Numbered from the stretch's first letter, positions 42,986 through 51,839 are shown. The stretch: 64,000 nt of DNA from Comamonadaceae bacterium UBA2334 (GCA_002344885.1 DDUQ01000005.1:20168-84167); one strand, 5' to 3'. The notes: generated by a model from the sequence alone, not told the origin. Numbers and translations: made by a program.

Positions 42986-45365
42986 ACGGTTTCACACCGG
43001 TAGGTAGCGGTTGCATCGTCAGGTCAGGTGTTTTGACGAAGTTCGCCGGTGGCTGGCTGGCTGACATCGCACCAGGTTTGACGGTGGTCGTCAGGCTGGT
43101 GCCCATGCGCTCCGGTAGCACCGGAGCTTCGTTGATGCCCAGAATGCGGTTTTCTGTCGGCTGCGCCTGTTGCTGCAGCGTGCGCATGATGTCGTAGCGG
43201 TCCTGCGCGAGGCTCTCGGTCTGGCGGGCATCCCGTACCACCACAGGCCGCAGGAACACCATCAGGTTGGTCTTTTTCCGGCCCCGGCTCTGGCTTTTGA
43301 ACAGGTTGCCAAAAACCGGCACGCTGCCCAGCACGGGTACCTGCTCGACGTTGCCCGAGTACTCGTCTTGGAGCAGGCCTCCCAGCACCACGATCTGCCC
43401 GTCTTCGACCAGCACCTGCGACTCGATGGAGCGCTTGTTGGTGTTGGGGCCGTTGGTGTTGTTGCGAGTGGCGGCATCGATGCTCGACACCTCCTGGTAA
43501 ATGTTGAGTTTGACGGTGCCGTTTTCACTGATCTGTGGTTTGACACGCAGCGTCAGCCCCACATCCTTACGTTCGATGGTCTGGAAAGGATTGACCGTGC
43601 CGCCTGTGCTGGCGGTGGTGTTGGTGAACTGCCCGGTCACGAAAGGCACGTTCTGCCCGATGACGATCTTGGCTTCTTCGTTGTCCAGGGTCAGCAGGTT
43701 GGGTGTCGACAGCACGTTGCCATCGCCGTTTTCTTCCAGGGCGCGGGCCAGAAAGCCCAGCACGTACACACCGCCTTGCTTGTTCGCCAGGCCAAAGTTC
43801 ACGCCCTTGCCCGGTGCCACGGTGCCGCTGGCTGCACCCGTCGCCAGGTTGATGATGTTCTTGCCCTGTGTCCCGAAGTTGCTGCCCAACAGACCGATGA
43901 CGCTGTCGCCCTTGTTGCCCAGCGCACCTTGCCACTGAATGCCGAACTCGGCCGCACGTTCGGCATTGACCTCGGCAATCAGGCTTTCCACGAACACCTG
44001 CGCGCGGCGGGTGTCCAGCATGTCGATGACGGCACGCATCTGGCGGTACACCGGCTCCGGTGCCGTGATGATGAGTGAGTTGGTGGCGACATCGGCCTGG
44101 ATCTGCCCGCCGGTTGCAGACAGGTTGTTGTTGGTGTTGGCGAAACTGCCGCCCGCAGAACCGGCGGCCGTGGTGGTGCCCGTCAGGGTGTTGCGGGTCG
44201 CCGGAGTGGCTGCCGGTGTGGCTGTAGATGCGGTTCCAGCGGTGCCGGTGGCCGCGCCCATTTCAGCCGCCATGGCAGCCCTGAGGGTGTTGGCCAATTG
44301 AACGGCATCGGCGTTTTTCAGGTACACGACATGGATGTTGCCTGTGGTGCGGTCCGAGGTCGGGCGGTCGAGTTTTTCTGCCAGCGAGCGGATCAGCGCC
44401 AGCCGCGCCGGGTTGGCGGTACGCACCAGCAGCGAGTTGCTGCGCGGTTCTGCAAGGATGGTGGTTTTGAAGGTGGTGTCGGTCTGTCCCTGACCCGGCG
44501 CAGCCCCGGCGGCTGAGCCCTCTGTCAGGCGTTGCACCAGGACGGCCAGATCGGCCGCCACGGCGTGCTTGAGGGGAATGATGTCCACATCGGTGGCGTT
44601 GGACACGTCGAGTGCCGCAATGATGCGGCCCAGGCGCTGCAGGTTTTCGGCATAGTCGGTGATGACCAGCGCGTTCGTCCCGGGGTTGACGTTGATGGTG
44701 TGGTTGGGCCCGATGAGCGGGCGCAGCACCGGCACCAGGTTGTTGGCGTTTTCGTGGCGCAGGCTGAATATTTGCGTGACCACGGTGTTGCCACCCACGG
44801 CCGAGCCGGGCAGGTTGCTCAAAGGGCCCGCGTTGACGGCAGCAGCCTGCAGCTTGGCATCTGCCTCGGGGACCACTTTGTACAGGCCCCCTGTTTCCAC
44901 CAGGGAAAAGCCTTGCAGGCGCAAGGCGGCGGCAAATTGGTTCAGCGCCACGGCGGGTGGCACGGCGCGCTCGGTGTTCAGGGTGAGCTGGCCTTTGACG
45001 CGGGGGTCCACCACCACGTTGCGGCCGCTCAGCGTGGCCATGGCACGCGCCACCGCTTCGATTTCGGCATTGACAAAGTTCAGCACCACCGGTTCGCCCG
45101 ACCGTCCGGCTGGCACTGCGGTCGGCGCAGGGTTGGCTGTTAAACCGGCTCCGGCAGCAGCGGGGATTGTTGCCTCGGTTGTCTGGTTGCCAACGGTACG
45201 AGGCGATGGGCTTTGTGCCAGAGAATCCAAATAAAAAAGGCAACCAGCGCTTATTAATAATAAACTGAATGCTATATCTTTATTGATGCTATTTCTGCGC
45301 GCACTGCGAGCGGAGGGCAATGAGTTGAACATCGGTTGGAAAGGCGGGGTAAACATGGTGTTCAT
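42969..45365 (-). CDS. gspD: Type II secretion outer-membrane secretin GspD
   Basis: GspD forms the multimeric outer-membrane channel of type II secretion. The 798-residue precursor has N0-N3 domains (VVLNFVNAEIEAVARAMA; repeated NALVITDYAENL-type blocks). A Gly/Ala/Thr-rich spacer lies near residues 360-430, and the C-terminal secretin domain follows with VPVLGSVPVFGNLFKSQS. The signal peptide is long; its hydrophobic core, residues 31-45 (IAFSLLLISAGCLFY), is encoded exactly by a copy of the dispersed AT-rich repeat. The ATG at 45365 overlaps the gspN stop (ATGA), which fixes the start. A pilotin gene (gspS) is not seen. Confidence 0.94.
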   Translation of the reverse strand: MNTMFTPPFQPMFNSLPSARSARRNSINKDIAFSLLLISAGCLFYLDSLAQSPSPRTVGNQTTEATIPAAAGAGLTANPAPTAVPAGRSGEPVVLNFVNAEIEAVARAMATLSGRNVVVDPRVKGQLTLNTERAVPPAVALNQFAAALRLQGFSLVETGGLYKVVPEADAKLQAAAVNAGPLSNLPGSAVGGNTVVTQIFSLRHENANNLVPVLRPLIGPNHTINVNPGTNALVITDYAENLQRLGRIIAALDVSNATDVDIIPLKHAVAADLAVLVQRLTEGSAAGAAPGQGQTDTTFKTTILAEPRSNSLLVRTANPARLALIRSLAEKLDRPTSDRTTGNIHVVYLKNADAVQLANTLRAAMAAEMGAATGTAGTASTATPAATPATRNTLTGTTTAAGSAGGSFANTNNNLSATGGQIQADVATNSLIITAPEPVYRQMRAVIDMLDTRRAQVFVESLIAEVNAERAAEFGIQWQGALGNKGDSVIGLLGSNFGTQGKNIINLATGAASGTVAPGKGVNFGLANKQGGVYVLGFLARALEENGDGNVLSTPNLLTLDNEEAKIVIGQNVPFVTGQFTNTTASTGGTVNPFQTIERKDVGLTLRVKPQISENGTVKLNIYQEVSSIDAATRNNTNGPNTNKRSIESQVLVEDGQIVVLGGLLQDEYSGNVEQVPVLGSVPVFGNLFKSQSRGRKKTNLMVFLRPVVVRDARQTESLAQDRYDIMRTLQQQAQPTENRILGINEAPVLPERMGTSLTTTVKPGAMSASQPPANFVKTPDLTMQPLPTGVKPFATTK
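45231..45275 (+). repeat. Dispersed AT-rich repeat, copy D, inside gspD
   Basis: On the plus strand it runs ATAAAAAAGGC, CCAGCGCTTATT and ends ATGCTAT, aligned over the whole 45 bp with the intergenic copies. Here it is coding: read on the minus strand it specifies residues 31-45 of GspD, the hydrophobic core of the signal peptide. Its AT-rich composition contrasts with the rest of gspD. Confidence 0.8.
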
Positions 45366-46237
45366 CCGATTTTGATCAGGGTGCGGCTGCCTTGGCGGCG
45401 GCCCAGCAGGTTCATCAGGTTGTTCAGGGCTTCTTCGCGGCCGCTGGCTGCCTCCGCCACACCCTGGAAGCGCAAACGTCCGGCCACCCATTGGCCGTCG
45501 CCGCTGAGTTGCAGGGCGCCTGCCAGGGTTTGCAGTCGCAGCGTCGGGTCGTTGGCCGTCAGGGTCTCGCCGGGCAGGGTGGTGGGCCATTGCCACGTCA
45601 GCCGGTAGTTGCCCATGGGTTTGACGGTGGACAGGCGGCTGGCTGCTTCCAGCACGTCCAGCGTGGCGCTGCCCTGGCCCCGCACCCGGTTGCCTTGCAC
45701 CTGGATGACCAGCCCAGGTGTGTTCAGGGCCAGTTGGGCCTGCAATTGCAGGGTGTTCCATGGGGCGCCCAGTCCGGTCAGCAACTCGGCTGGCCAGTGG
45801 CTCTGGTGGGCTGCGATCCGGATCGTCTGGTGTTGCCAGCCAGGTTGCCAATGCAACATGAGGGGGGTGGCCATGCAACAGGGCATGTGCAGGGCCAGGC
45901 CGAGTCCTGCGCCTTCGGGTGTCCAATCGGGCTTCAAGCGCCAGGTCAGGTTGTCTGGCAGTGCGGTGCGGTCGGTGCTGCCTTCTCCACCGGTGAACAC
46001 CAGGCCACCCTGGCCTTGCCAGATGGTGCCTTGCGGATTGACCAGGGTCAGCCTGCCCTGTGTGGCCTGTGCCAGGGGGCGCACCAGCCAGCTCGCCGGG
46101 GCGAGCAGCACTGTGGCGAGCAGGGCACCGGCCAGCCAGGCCAGCACCAGCCCACCCACCGCGCCATGCTGGCCGTGTTGCCTTGCCCGGGCGGCATGCC
46201 TGTCGGTCAGGGCAAGGGGTTGACGGTGGTTCAACAT
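45362..46237 (-). CDS. gspN: Type II secretion protein GspN
   Basis: GspN is an accessory inner-membrane protein of some type II systems. The 291-residue product has a cytoplasmic start, one helix at about 26-48 (VGGLVLAWLAGALLATVLL) and a periplasmic beta-rich domain with GRLTLVNPQGTIWQGQG and a C-terminal LSGDGQWVAGRLRFQGVAEA. This is the GspN pattern, related to the AsmA-like and GspC/N group. The ATG at 46237 is six codons inside a longer frame and gives a better N-terminus. It ends in the ATGA overlap with gspD. Confidence 0.88.
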   Translation of the reverse strand: MLNHRQPLALTDRHAARARQHGQHGAVGGLVLAWLAGALLATVLLAPASWLVRPLAQATQGRLTLVNPQGTIWQGQGGLVFTGGEGSTDRTALPDNLTWRLKPDWTPEGAGLGLALHMPCCMATPLMLHWQPGWQHQTIRIAAHQSHWPAELLTGLGAPWNTLQLQAQLALNTPGLVIQVQGNRVRGQGSATLDVLEAASRLSTVKPMGNYRLTWQWPTTLPGETLTANDPTLRLQTLAGALQLSGDGQWVAGRLRFQGVAEAASGREEALNNLMNLLGRRQGSRTLIKIG

Positions 46238-46281
46238 GTCTGCAGGGCTGGGCAAATGGTACGGGCGGGCGGCGTGCGCGC

Positions 46282-46809
46282 TCAGCGCGGCAGTGCAAAT
46301 ACCACGCTGCCCTGCCAGGTGGCTGGCGCCGCGTTGGACTGGGTCAGCCGTGCTTCGGCGGGGGTGAGCCGGGCGTTGCTGCGGACTTCGGCCAACCAGT
46401 TGGCCAGTGCCGTGGCTTGTGTGGCAGGCAGTGTCACGGTTGCCTGGTCGCCGGTTGCTTTAAGTGAACTGCTGTTGCCCAGGTGCCGCTGGGTAGCTTG
46501 TTCGAGCGCGCGCAGGCTGTCGTCCCGGCTGGTTGCGGGCAGGCTTTGAAGTGAGCGTGCCTGAGCTGCCAGGGCTTGCATGGCTTGCAACTGCGCGTCC
46601 AGACGGGCGTGTTGTGTCGGTGCTTGCGCCAGGGTCTGGCGAGCGGGGGCCACCCATCCCCACCACAACAGGGCCCCACCCAGGGCGATGGTGGCCAACA
46701 GCACGCCAGTCTGCTCGCGCGGGGACATCCGGTCCCATAGCCTGCGCCAGCCGGCGTTCAGTGCCGAGGCACGCGATGTCGGGTTGGGCTGGGCGTTGGG
46801 TGGGTTCAT
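46282..46809 (-). CDS. gspM: Type II secretion protein GspM
   Basis: GspM is a small inner-membrane protein that pairs with GspL. The 175-residue protein has a basic N-terminal cytoplasmic part (WRRLWDRMSPREQTGV), one helix at about 36-52 (VLLATIALGGALLWWGW), a coiled-coil-like stretch rich in Gln/Ala/Leu and a periplasmic ferredoxin-like domain (VTLPATQATALANWLAEVRS). The start follows the gspL stop by 23 bp. Length is standard. Confidence 0.9.
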   Translation of the reverse strand: MNPPNAQPNPTSRASALNAGWRRLWDRMSPREQTGVLLATIALGGALLWWGWVAPARQTLAQAPTQHARLDAQLQAMQALAAQARSLQSLPATSRDDSLRALEQATQRHLGNSSSLKATGDQATVTLPATQATALANWLAEVRSNARLTPAEARLTQSNAAPATWQGSVVFALPR

Positions 46810-46832
46810 GGTGGGCAGGGCCTGCAGTGGTG

Positions 46833-48044
46833 TCAGGGCCGCGCGGGCATGCCTGTCGGGTTGGGTGATCGGCGCGTCAGCGTCAGCACAGGGGCTGCGA
46901 AGCGCGACTGCCAGCCTTTGCGCTGCAAAGCCTCACGCAGATTGGGCAGGTTGGTGTCGTTGGCACCACTCAGCGTGGCCTGTATTTCGGTGGCAGAGAA
47001 CTGAATGGCCGTCAGGCTGATGCCGTTGGGTGCAGCCTGGTTGAAATCGGTCAGGAAAACATCCAGATCGGCCTGGCCGGTCTGGCCTTGCAAGCGCTGG
47101 AGTGTGTCAACTTCCCGCTGCATCTGCACCGGTGCATCCAACACCAGCGTGATCTGCGGGAAGGTCTGCTGCAGCAGGGCACGGACGCTGTCCTGCTTGG
47201 CTGCCAGCGCCTGCTTTTCAGTCCAGGCGATGGCGCCCAGGCCTAGCAGACCTGTGGCCGCCAGTGCGAGCAGGCCCCAGCGCGTGGCAGCCCAGGCCGG
47301 GGCGTAAGCAAACTGCCGCAGTGCCTGCCCCAGTTGCTGGCTGCGGCGCGTACCGGCTGAGCGCTTGAAGTCGAACTGTGCCAGGTTCCACCCCGTTTGG
47401 GCGCTGCGCAGCAGCCGTTGTGCCACTGTTTCAAGCAGAACCGGCTGACCACAGGCCGCTTCGGCCTCGGCGGCGCAGACGGGCTCGGTTTGCCAGAGCC
47501 ACTCGGTGGTGGGGTGTTCGGCCGTGGCGCGCGCCGGTGGGGCGGTCATTGGCAGGGGGCGTACGCCCTGTGGACCGGCGTGTACCCACCAGGCTTGCTC
47601 TGCGCACACCAGCGCTGTGCACACATGGTTGGCCTGCGGTACCTGGTCCGGCACGATTCGGTTGGCCGGGCGCTGCTGGCTGTCGAGCAACTGCAGCCAG
47701 CCGTTGAGCAGGGCCTTTTCACAGGCACACACCCATGCGGGCTGGCCGGGGTGCGCAGTGGGTTGCAACGCAAAGTGGAGTTGCTGCGGGTCTGTCAGCA
47801 CGCGGTCTTCCAGCAATCCATCCAGCGCTTGGCGCAGGCGCGAGGCTGCGATTTTGGGCAGCGTCACCCGGTGCCAGGAAGCCGCCAGCACTGGCGGAAC
47901 CAGACAGATGTCACTGTCGGTGGGCAACAGGGCGACCGGGTCGCAGCCCTGCGACGCGGGTGTCTGCCCGTCGCGCGTTTGCACCCAGTTCAGTTCGGTC
48001 GCCGGGCTGGGGCTGCCCCAGTTGACGGGCTGGATGATCAGCAT
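46833..48044 (-). CDS. gspL: Type II secretion protein GspL
   Basis: GspL bridges the GspE ATPase and the periplasmic part of the type II platform. In the 403-residue protein the cytoplasmic actin-like domain takes up about residues 1-245. One membrane helix follows (about 257-276, WGLLALAATGLLGLGAIAW), then a periplasmic domain with VQMQREVDTLQRLQ and FSATEIQATLSG. The cytoplasmic part is divergent, as usual for GspL, so the call rests on topology and place between gspK and gspM. A 145-bp gap separates it from gspK, the widest in the run, so a secondary promoter there is possible. Confidence 0.9.
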   Translation of the reverse strand: MLIIQPVNWGSPSPATELNWVQTRDGQTPASQGCDPVALLPTDSDICLVPPVLAASWHRVTLPKIAASRLRQALDGLLEDRVLTDPQQLHFALQPTAHPGQPAWVCACEKALLNGWLQLLDSQQRPANRIVPDQVPQANHVCTALVCAEQAWWVHAGPQGVRPLPMTAPPARATAEHPTTEWLWQTEPVCAAEAEAACGQPVLLETVAQRLLRSAQTGWNLAQFDFKRSAGTRRSQQLGQALRQFAYAPAWAATRWGLLALAATGLLGLGAIAWTEKQALAAKQDSVRALLQQTFPQITLVLDAPVQMQREVDTLQRLQGQTGQADLDVFLTDFNQAAPNGISLTAIQFSATEIQATLSGANDTNLPNLREALQRKGWQSRFAAPVLTLTRRSPNPTGMPARP

Positions 48045-48189
48045 GCGGTCCCTGTGGCAGTGGGCGCGTTAGTCAGGCTTGGCATGTCGGCATGTACGGG
48101 GACGCTGGGGGGCAGGGTGTGGAAATCAAGCTGACCATTGTAGGCAGGAGTCATGTCGGAATCGGCCGGAACTGCACTGAGTCGGCCCG

Positions 48190-49236
48190 TCAGGGCTTGC
48201 GAGCAGGTGTGTGCGGGTTACGGTCAGTGCCGTTGGCCGCTTTGTCTGGCGTGCTGGGTTGAACACGTTCGCGCCAGAGGGTTTTGACATCCAGGCCGTT
48301 GCGTTGCACCAGCGAGTGCTCTTCCACCACATGCTCGGTCAGTCTTAACCGGCCCTTGACCAGAAAATAACGGCTTTGCGTGGCGTGCTGGGTGCTGTCC
48401 AGGGTGGCACCGTCGAGCAGGGGTGTAATGTCGGCCAGCGTCTTGAAAGGTTGCAGGCTGCGTTGCGACGCCAGTCGCCTGGCACGAGCCATGTCCAGCG
48501 AGGGAATGCTGGCCAGCACCACTTCCACGGGTGCTGTGTTCAGGTTCACTGGCGTGCGCTCGGGCAAAACGGTGATGTACGGCTGCAGACGCATCAGGCT
48601 GGTGTGCGACAGACCCAGCCAACCCAACTGCGAGGTGCGGTGAGGCTTCAACGGCCTGGCTGCAGTCGGCTGGGCAGGCTCGGCAGAGCCAGCAGGTGGG
48701 CTGCTCTGGGTCGGCTGGCTTGCCAGCAGCCATTGACTCGCCAGTGTGTTCAGCTCCGCCTGTTGGAGGCCCAGGTGATCGAACAGGCGGCTGAATGCGC
48801 GGACATCCGGTTCGGACAGCTTGCCTTGATGAACGAGGTTCGCCACGTTCAGCAGGCCTTGCTGGTCCTGGATGCTGCCCGACAGAAAGGCTTCCAGTGC
48901 GGGTGGCGGGTCGGTTTGCTTGTCTGCGGCCAGAAAGCTCGCCAGTTTGGCCTCTTCCAGCCCGACGGCCCAGGGTTCGGCCAGGTGGTCGCCTGAACCG
49001 GTGTTCTGGTTGGTGCGGGCATCTTCGCGCAGGATGAGGCGTGCCCAGTCGAGCGAGCCGGTCAGTATCCAGCTGGCTTGCTGGCGGTCGCGCTCAGCCT
49101 GCTCCACCGCGACATGCTGCCATTGCTGCCACACAGCCGCACTGGCCAGTGTGGCCACCAGTGTGACCACCAGCATGGCCAGCAAGAGCGCGGCACCCCG
49201 TTGGCGCTGGCGGTTCGGTTGGTGCAGGGGCGTCAT
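48190..49236 (-). CDS. gspK: Type II secretion minor pseudopilin GspK
   Basis: GspK is the large minor pseudopilin that caps the pseudopilus tip together with GspI and GspJ. The 348-residue protein has a short leader and the prepilin helix RGAALLLAMLVVTLVATLAS near residues 13-32. In GspK the residue after the cleaved Gly is Ala and the usual Glu5 is missing, as seen here. A large alpha/helix-hairpin-helix domain follows, with VNLNTAPVEVVLASIPSLDMARA. The ATG at 49236 overlaps the gspJ stop (ATGA), ruling out the long upstream frame. Confidence 0.93.
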   Translation of the reverse strand: MTPLHQPNRQRQRGAALLLAMLVVTLVATLASAAVWQQWQHVAVEQAERDRQQASWILTGSLDWARLILREDARTNQNTGSGDHLAEPWAVGLEEAKLASFLAADKQTDPPPALEAFLSGSIQDQQGLLNVANLVHQGKLSEPDVRAFSRLFDHLGLQQAELNTLASQWLLASQPTQSSPPAGSAEPAQPTAARPLKPHRTSQLGWLGLSHTSLMRLQPYITVLPERTPVNLNTAPVEVVLASIPSLDMARARRLASQRSLQPFKTLADITPLLDGATLDSTQHATQSRYFLVKGRLRLTEHVVEEHSLVQRNGLDVKTLWRERVQPSTPDKAANGTDRNPHTPARKP

Positions 49237-49922
49237 GATTTCCCGCCGCCCAGCACCGGTCGTGCCCAGTCGCGCACCAGTTCGCCGCTCAAGGTGCGCC
49301 CCGGGGCCAGGTTCAGCACCAGTCTCACCCCATCCGGCGGAGGTGGCACGGCGTTGGTGCCGGCCTGCCCCCCACCGACGGGCGGAGTGCCCGTTGCCCC
49401 TGCTGACGACAAGGGATGCGACCAGGCATCGTTGCGGTAGTAGAAAACCTGCCACTCCGTCGCTGCGGCAACGTTCACCTGCCGCGCGTTGTCTTCGGCC
49501 GTGGGACGTTCGCCCCAGCGTGCCGCAGCCTCCCAGGCCTGTGACAAACGTTCGCGGTTTTGCAGACCCGCTTGTTGCCACCGCATCCACTGACCATCGC
49601 GGATGCCCCAGGCCACCACTTGCAGGCCTGGACTGCCAGAAGGTGTTTCGAGTGCGTCCCGCCGTGTCAGGCGCAAGATGCGACCATTGAAGTCAATGGC
49701 GGGCACGTCGCCAGTTTCCACCACGGCATCCAGGTCGGCGCCCCATTGGCCCAGGCCCGCCTGAACGGCCAGCACATCGTCTGTGCGCTGCCGGGTGAGC
49801 GTTTCAGTGCGGCTCATGCCATCCAGCGCTTGCCAGGCCATGACCGACAGTGCGGCCATCACGCTGATGGCTGCCAGCAATTCGACGAGGGTGAAACCCC
49901 GGTGATTGAGCGCATGTCGCAT
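49233..49922 (-). CDS. gspJ: Type II secretion minor pseudopilin GspJ
   Basis: GspJ is a minor pseudopilin of the tip complex. The 229-residue product begins MRHALNHRGFTLVELLAA: prepilin peptidase (GspO, not in the window) should cut after Gly9, leaving Phe1 and Glu5. The rest has the GspJ-like pattern of Arg/Trp-rich strands (RLTRRDALETPSG, VVAWGIRDGQWMRWQQAG). Its start codon shares one base with the gspI stop (TGATG), and its end overlaps gspK, so G to K are tightly coupled. Confidence 0.93.
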   Translation of the reverse strand: MRHALNHRGFTLVELLAAISVMAALSVMAWQALDGMSRTETLTRQRTDDVLAVQAGLGQWGADLDAVVETGDVPAIDFNGRILRLTRRDALETPSGSPGLQVVAWGIRDGQWMRWQQAGLQNRERLSQAWEAAARWGERPTAEDNARQVNVAAATEWQVFYYRNDAWSHPLSSAGATGTPPVGGGQAGTNAVPPPPDGVRLVLNLAPGRTLSGELVRDWARPVLGGGKS

Positions 49923-50317
49923 CAGAAACGCCCCACCACGGTGGATACCTGTAACAAGGTGAGGCTGCCGGTTGTCGAGCCTGGGTCTTGCTCGGGTGTC
50001 AACACCCGGACATCGACGCGCCTGAAGTTCGGGTTGGGCGTGGCCAGCACGTCAACCTTCACATTCAACACCTGGCGGGCCTGGGTACAGATTTCCGAGC
50101 TGGTGCCAATGCCGGGCAGGGTTTTGGCCAGCCGAACCCTGGCCATCTGGTTGTCGGCGCACAACTGGGCCAGCATCTGCTGCTGTTGCCTTTCGGCCAT
50201 GCGGGTCAGGGAGCCTGTGGCCTGCAGACCGGCTGTCAATGCAATGGCCACCACGGCCAGTGCGACCAAGGTTTCGATCAGTGTGAAACCCCGGCATCCG
50301 AGGTGGTGCAGGGTCAT
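49922..50317 (-). CDS. gspI: Type II secretion minor pseudopilin GspI
   Basis: GspI initiates the pseudopilus tip complex. The 131-residue protein begins MTLHHLGCRGFTLIETLVALAVVAIALTAG (partly shown), with prepilin cleavage expected after Gly10 and Glu at position 5 of the mature protein. Downstream, LAQLCADNQMARVRLA is characteristic of GspI. The ATG at 50317 overlaps the gspH stop (ATGA); the longer frame upstream is a read-through of gspH sequence. Confidence 0.93.
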   Translation of the reverse strand: MTLHHLGCRGFTLIETLVALAVVAIALTAGLQATGSLTRMAERQQQQMLAQLCADNQMARVRLAKTLPGIGTSSEICTQARQVLNVKVDVLATPNPNFRRVDVRVLTPEQDPGSTTGSLTLLQVSTVVGRF

Positions 50318-50778
50318 GGTGTCGGGATGATGCCGAATGGGCGCAGCCCATCGGTCGCCAGTGTGACCTGCCTGCCTGCCAGACTGAGCGTCAGGCGTTG
50401 GGGTGCCATCATGGGTTCGGGGCCCAGTGTGAGGGCTGCCGGACGTGGTTCGTTGGCCGTTTGCGCAGACTCCACCACCGCAAATGTGCCCTCGTTCAAC
50501 CAAGCGTGGGATTGCCCCGCGAGCTCGAAGCCCATCGGCCTGGTTCGCCATTGCACGGGTACCCCGCTTGCGCGGGCCTGGGCATGGGCCGCATTGAGCA
50601 GGGCTGCCACCCGTTGGGCCTCGCGGTCGAGGGCTTGGCCCGATGCATCACGCAAAGACAGGCTGACACCTGCGGTGGCCAGTGCCACGATGGCCACCAC
50701 CACCATCAATTCCAGCAACGTGAAACCGTGCTGCCGGTGCGTGTCGCGCTCAGGGTTGCCAGGAGCCGATGTCGGCAT
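50314..50778 (-). CDS. gspH: Type II secretion minor pseudopilin GspH
   Basis: GspH is a minor pseudopilin that links the tip to the major pilin. The 154-residue protein has a 17-residue leader then HGFTLLELMVVVAIVALAT: cleavage after Gly, Glu at mature position 5. The GspH-type body includes QRVAALLNAAHAQARASGVPV and MGFELAGQ. GAGGG precedes the ATG at 50778, which lies 29 bp inside the end of gspG. Confidence 0.9.
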   Translation of the reverse strand: MPTSAPGNPERDTHRQHGFTLLELMVVVAIVALATAGVSLSLRDASGQALDREAQRVAALLNAAHAQARASGVPVQWRTRPMGFELAGQSHAWLNEGTFAVVESAQTANEPRPAALTLGPEPMMAPQRLTLSLAGRQVTLATDGLRPFGIIPTP

Positions 50779-51265
50779 GTTTGCCCTCTCCGCCGGGCTG
50801 TCCGTCTGCGCCCAGCGACAACACGTCGATCTCGCCGTGGACACCCGGGTTCAGGTAGGCATAGGGCCGCCCCCAGGGGTCTGTTGGCAACTTGTCGAGG
50901 TAAGGGCGCCAGTTGGGCGGCACTGGGTTGGTGGTGGGTTTGGTCAGCAGGGCAGCCAGACCTTGTTCCGTGGTGGGGTAACGCTGGTTGTCCAGGCGGT
51001 AGAGTTTGAGGGCCTGCACCAGGTTGTTGACATCGGTTTTGGCCGCAGTGGTGCGTGCGTCGTCCGCACGGTCGAGCACGTTGGGCACGATCAGGGCGGC
51101 CAGCACGCCGATGATGACCAGCACGACCATCAGTTCAATCAGCGTGAAGCCCAGCGACCGCCTGGTGTGGCGGCCTGTGTGGCCGGGCAAACGGTTGTGC
51201 GTGACAGGTGGGAGGGCTGTGTCGGTCAGGGTCAAGGTGGTGGCTCCGAAAGTGGTCTGAATCAT
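50750..51265 (-). CDS. gspG: Type II secretion major pseudopilin GspG
   Basis: GspG is the main subunit of the pseudopilus. The core SLGFTLIELMVVLVIIGVLA shows prepilin cleavage after Gly and Glu at mature position 5, followed by VPNVLDRADDARTTAAKTDV, ALKLYRLDNQRYPTTEQGL and the calcium-loop end PTDPWGRPYAYLNPG, all hallmarks of GspG. Mature length is about 132 residues. The leader as annotated from ATG 51265 is 39 residues, unusually long; a TTG at 51190 would give 14. With 51265, only 9 bp separate it from the divergent gspC start. Confidence 0.93.
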   Translation of the reverse strand: MIQTTFGATTLTLTDTALPPVTHNRLPGHTGRHTRRSLGFTLIELMVVLVIIGVLAALIVPNVLDRADDARTTAAKTDVNNLVQALKLYRLDNQRYPTTEQGLAALLTKPTTNPVPPNWRPYLDKLPTDPWGRPYAYLNPGVHGEIDVLSLGADGQPGGEGKHADIGSWQP

Positions 51266-51274
51266 AATGGCTGG

Positions 51275-51835
51275 ATGAGACCACTCCATGCTTTCGGTTT
51301 TTCGTCCAATGCGCGGCCCGCGAATGTGCAGGTAACCATTGGTGCCCCTCGTGGCCATTGGCTGGCGCGTCTGTCTGCTGTTGTGGTGTGGGCGGCTTGG
51401 GGTTTTGGGGTGGCATGGGGCGTGTTGCGCTGGGTGGGCCAGACGCCGCCGGTGGCCTTGCCAGCGCTGCCCCTGTCGGCCCCGGATGTCGACACGCAGG
51501 CGGTTTCACGGGCGTTGGGCGCTGTGCCGGTCGCCAGTGGGCCGGTGGCTTTACCCGCGTCTGATGTCCAAAATCGCTACGCGCTGGTAGGCGTGGTGGC
51601 AGAGAAGCCAACGGGTGCTGTGGGCAATGCGAACCACCGTTCAGGTGGCGTCGCGTTGATCACCGTGGATGCACAACGGGCCCGTCCTTATACCGTTGGC
51701 ACTGTAGTCGACGGCCGCTGGATCGTTCATCAGGTCGGCCAGCGTGAGGTGGTGCTGCGCGCTGTGGATGGGCGCGCTGCCGATGGGCGTGCAGAGGGTG
51801 CATCTCTCACTTTGGCTCTGCCCAAGCCTCAGTAA
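51275..51835 (+). CDS. gspC: Type II secretion inner-membrane protein GspC (short form)
   Basis: GspC links the inner-membrane platform to the secretin. The 186-residue protein has a cytoplasmic stretch, one helix at about 34-53 (SAVVVWAAWGFGVAWGVLRW) and a periplasmic homology region (NRYALVGVVAEKPTG, ALITVDAQRARPYTVGTVV) that should contact the GspD N0 domain. It ends there: the PDZ or coiled-coil domain of longer GspC proteins is absent. It is alone on the plus strand, divergent from gspG. Its stop codon is followed at once by an AT-rich repeat that can fold as a terminator. Confidence 0.88.
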   Translation: MRPLHAFGFSSNARPANVQVTIGAPRGHWLARLSAVVVWAAWGFGVAWGVLRWVGQTPPVALPALPLSAPDVDTQAVSRALGAVPVASGPVALPASDVQNRYALVGVVAEKPTGAVGNANHRSGGVALITVDAQRARPYTVGTVVDGRWIVHQVGQREVVLRAVDGRAADGRAEGASLTLALPKPQ

Positions 51836-51839
51836 AAAT

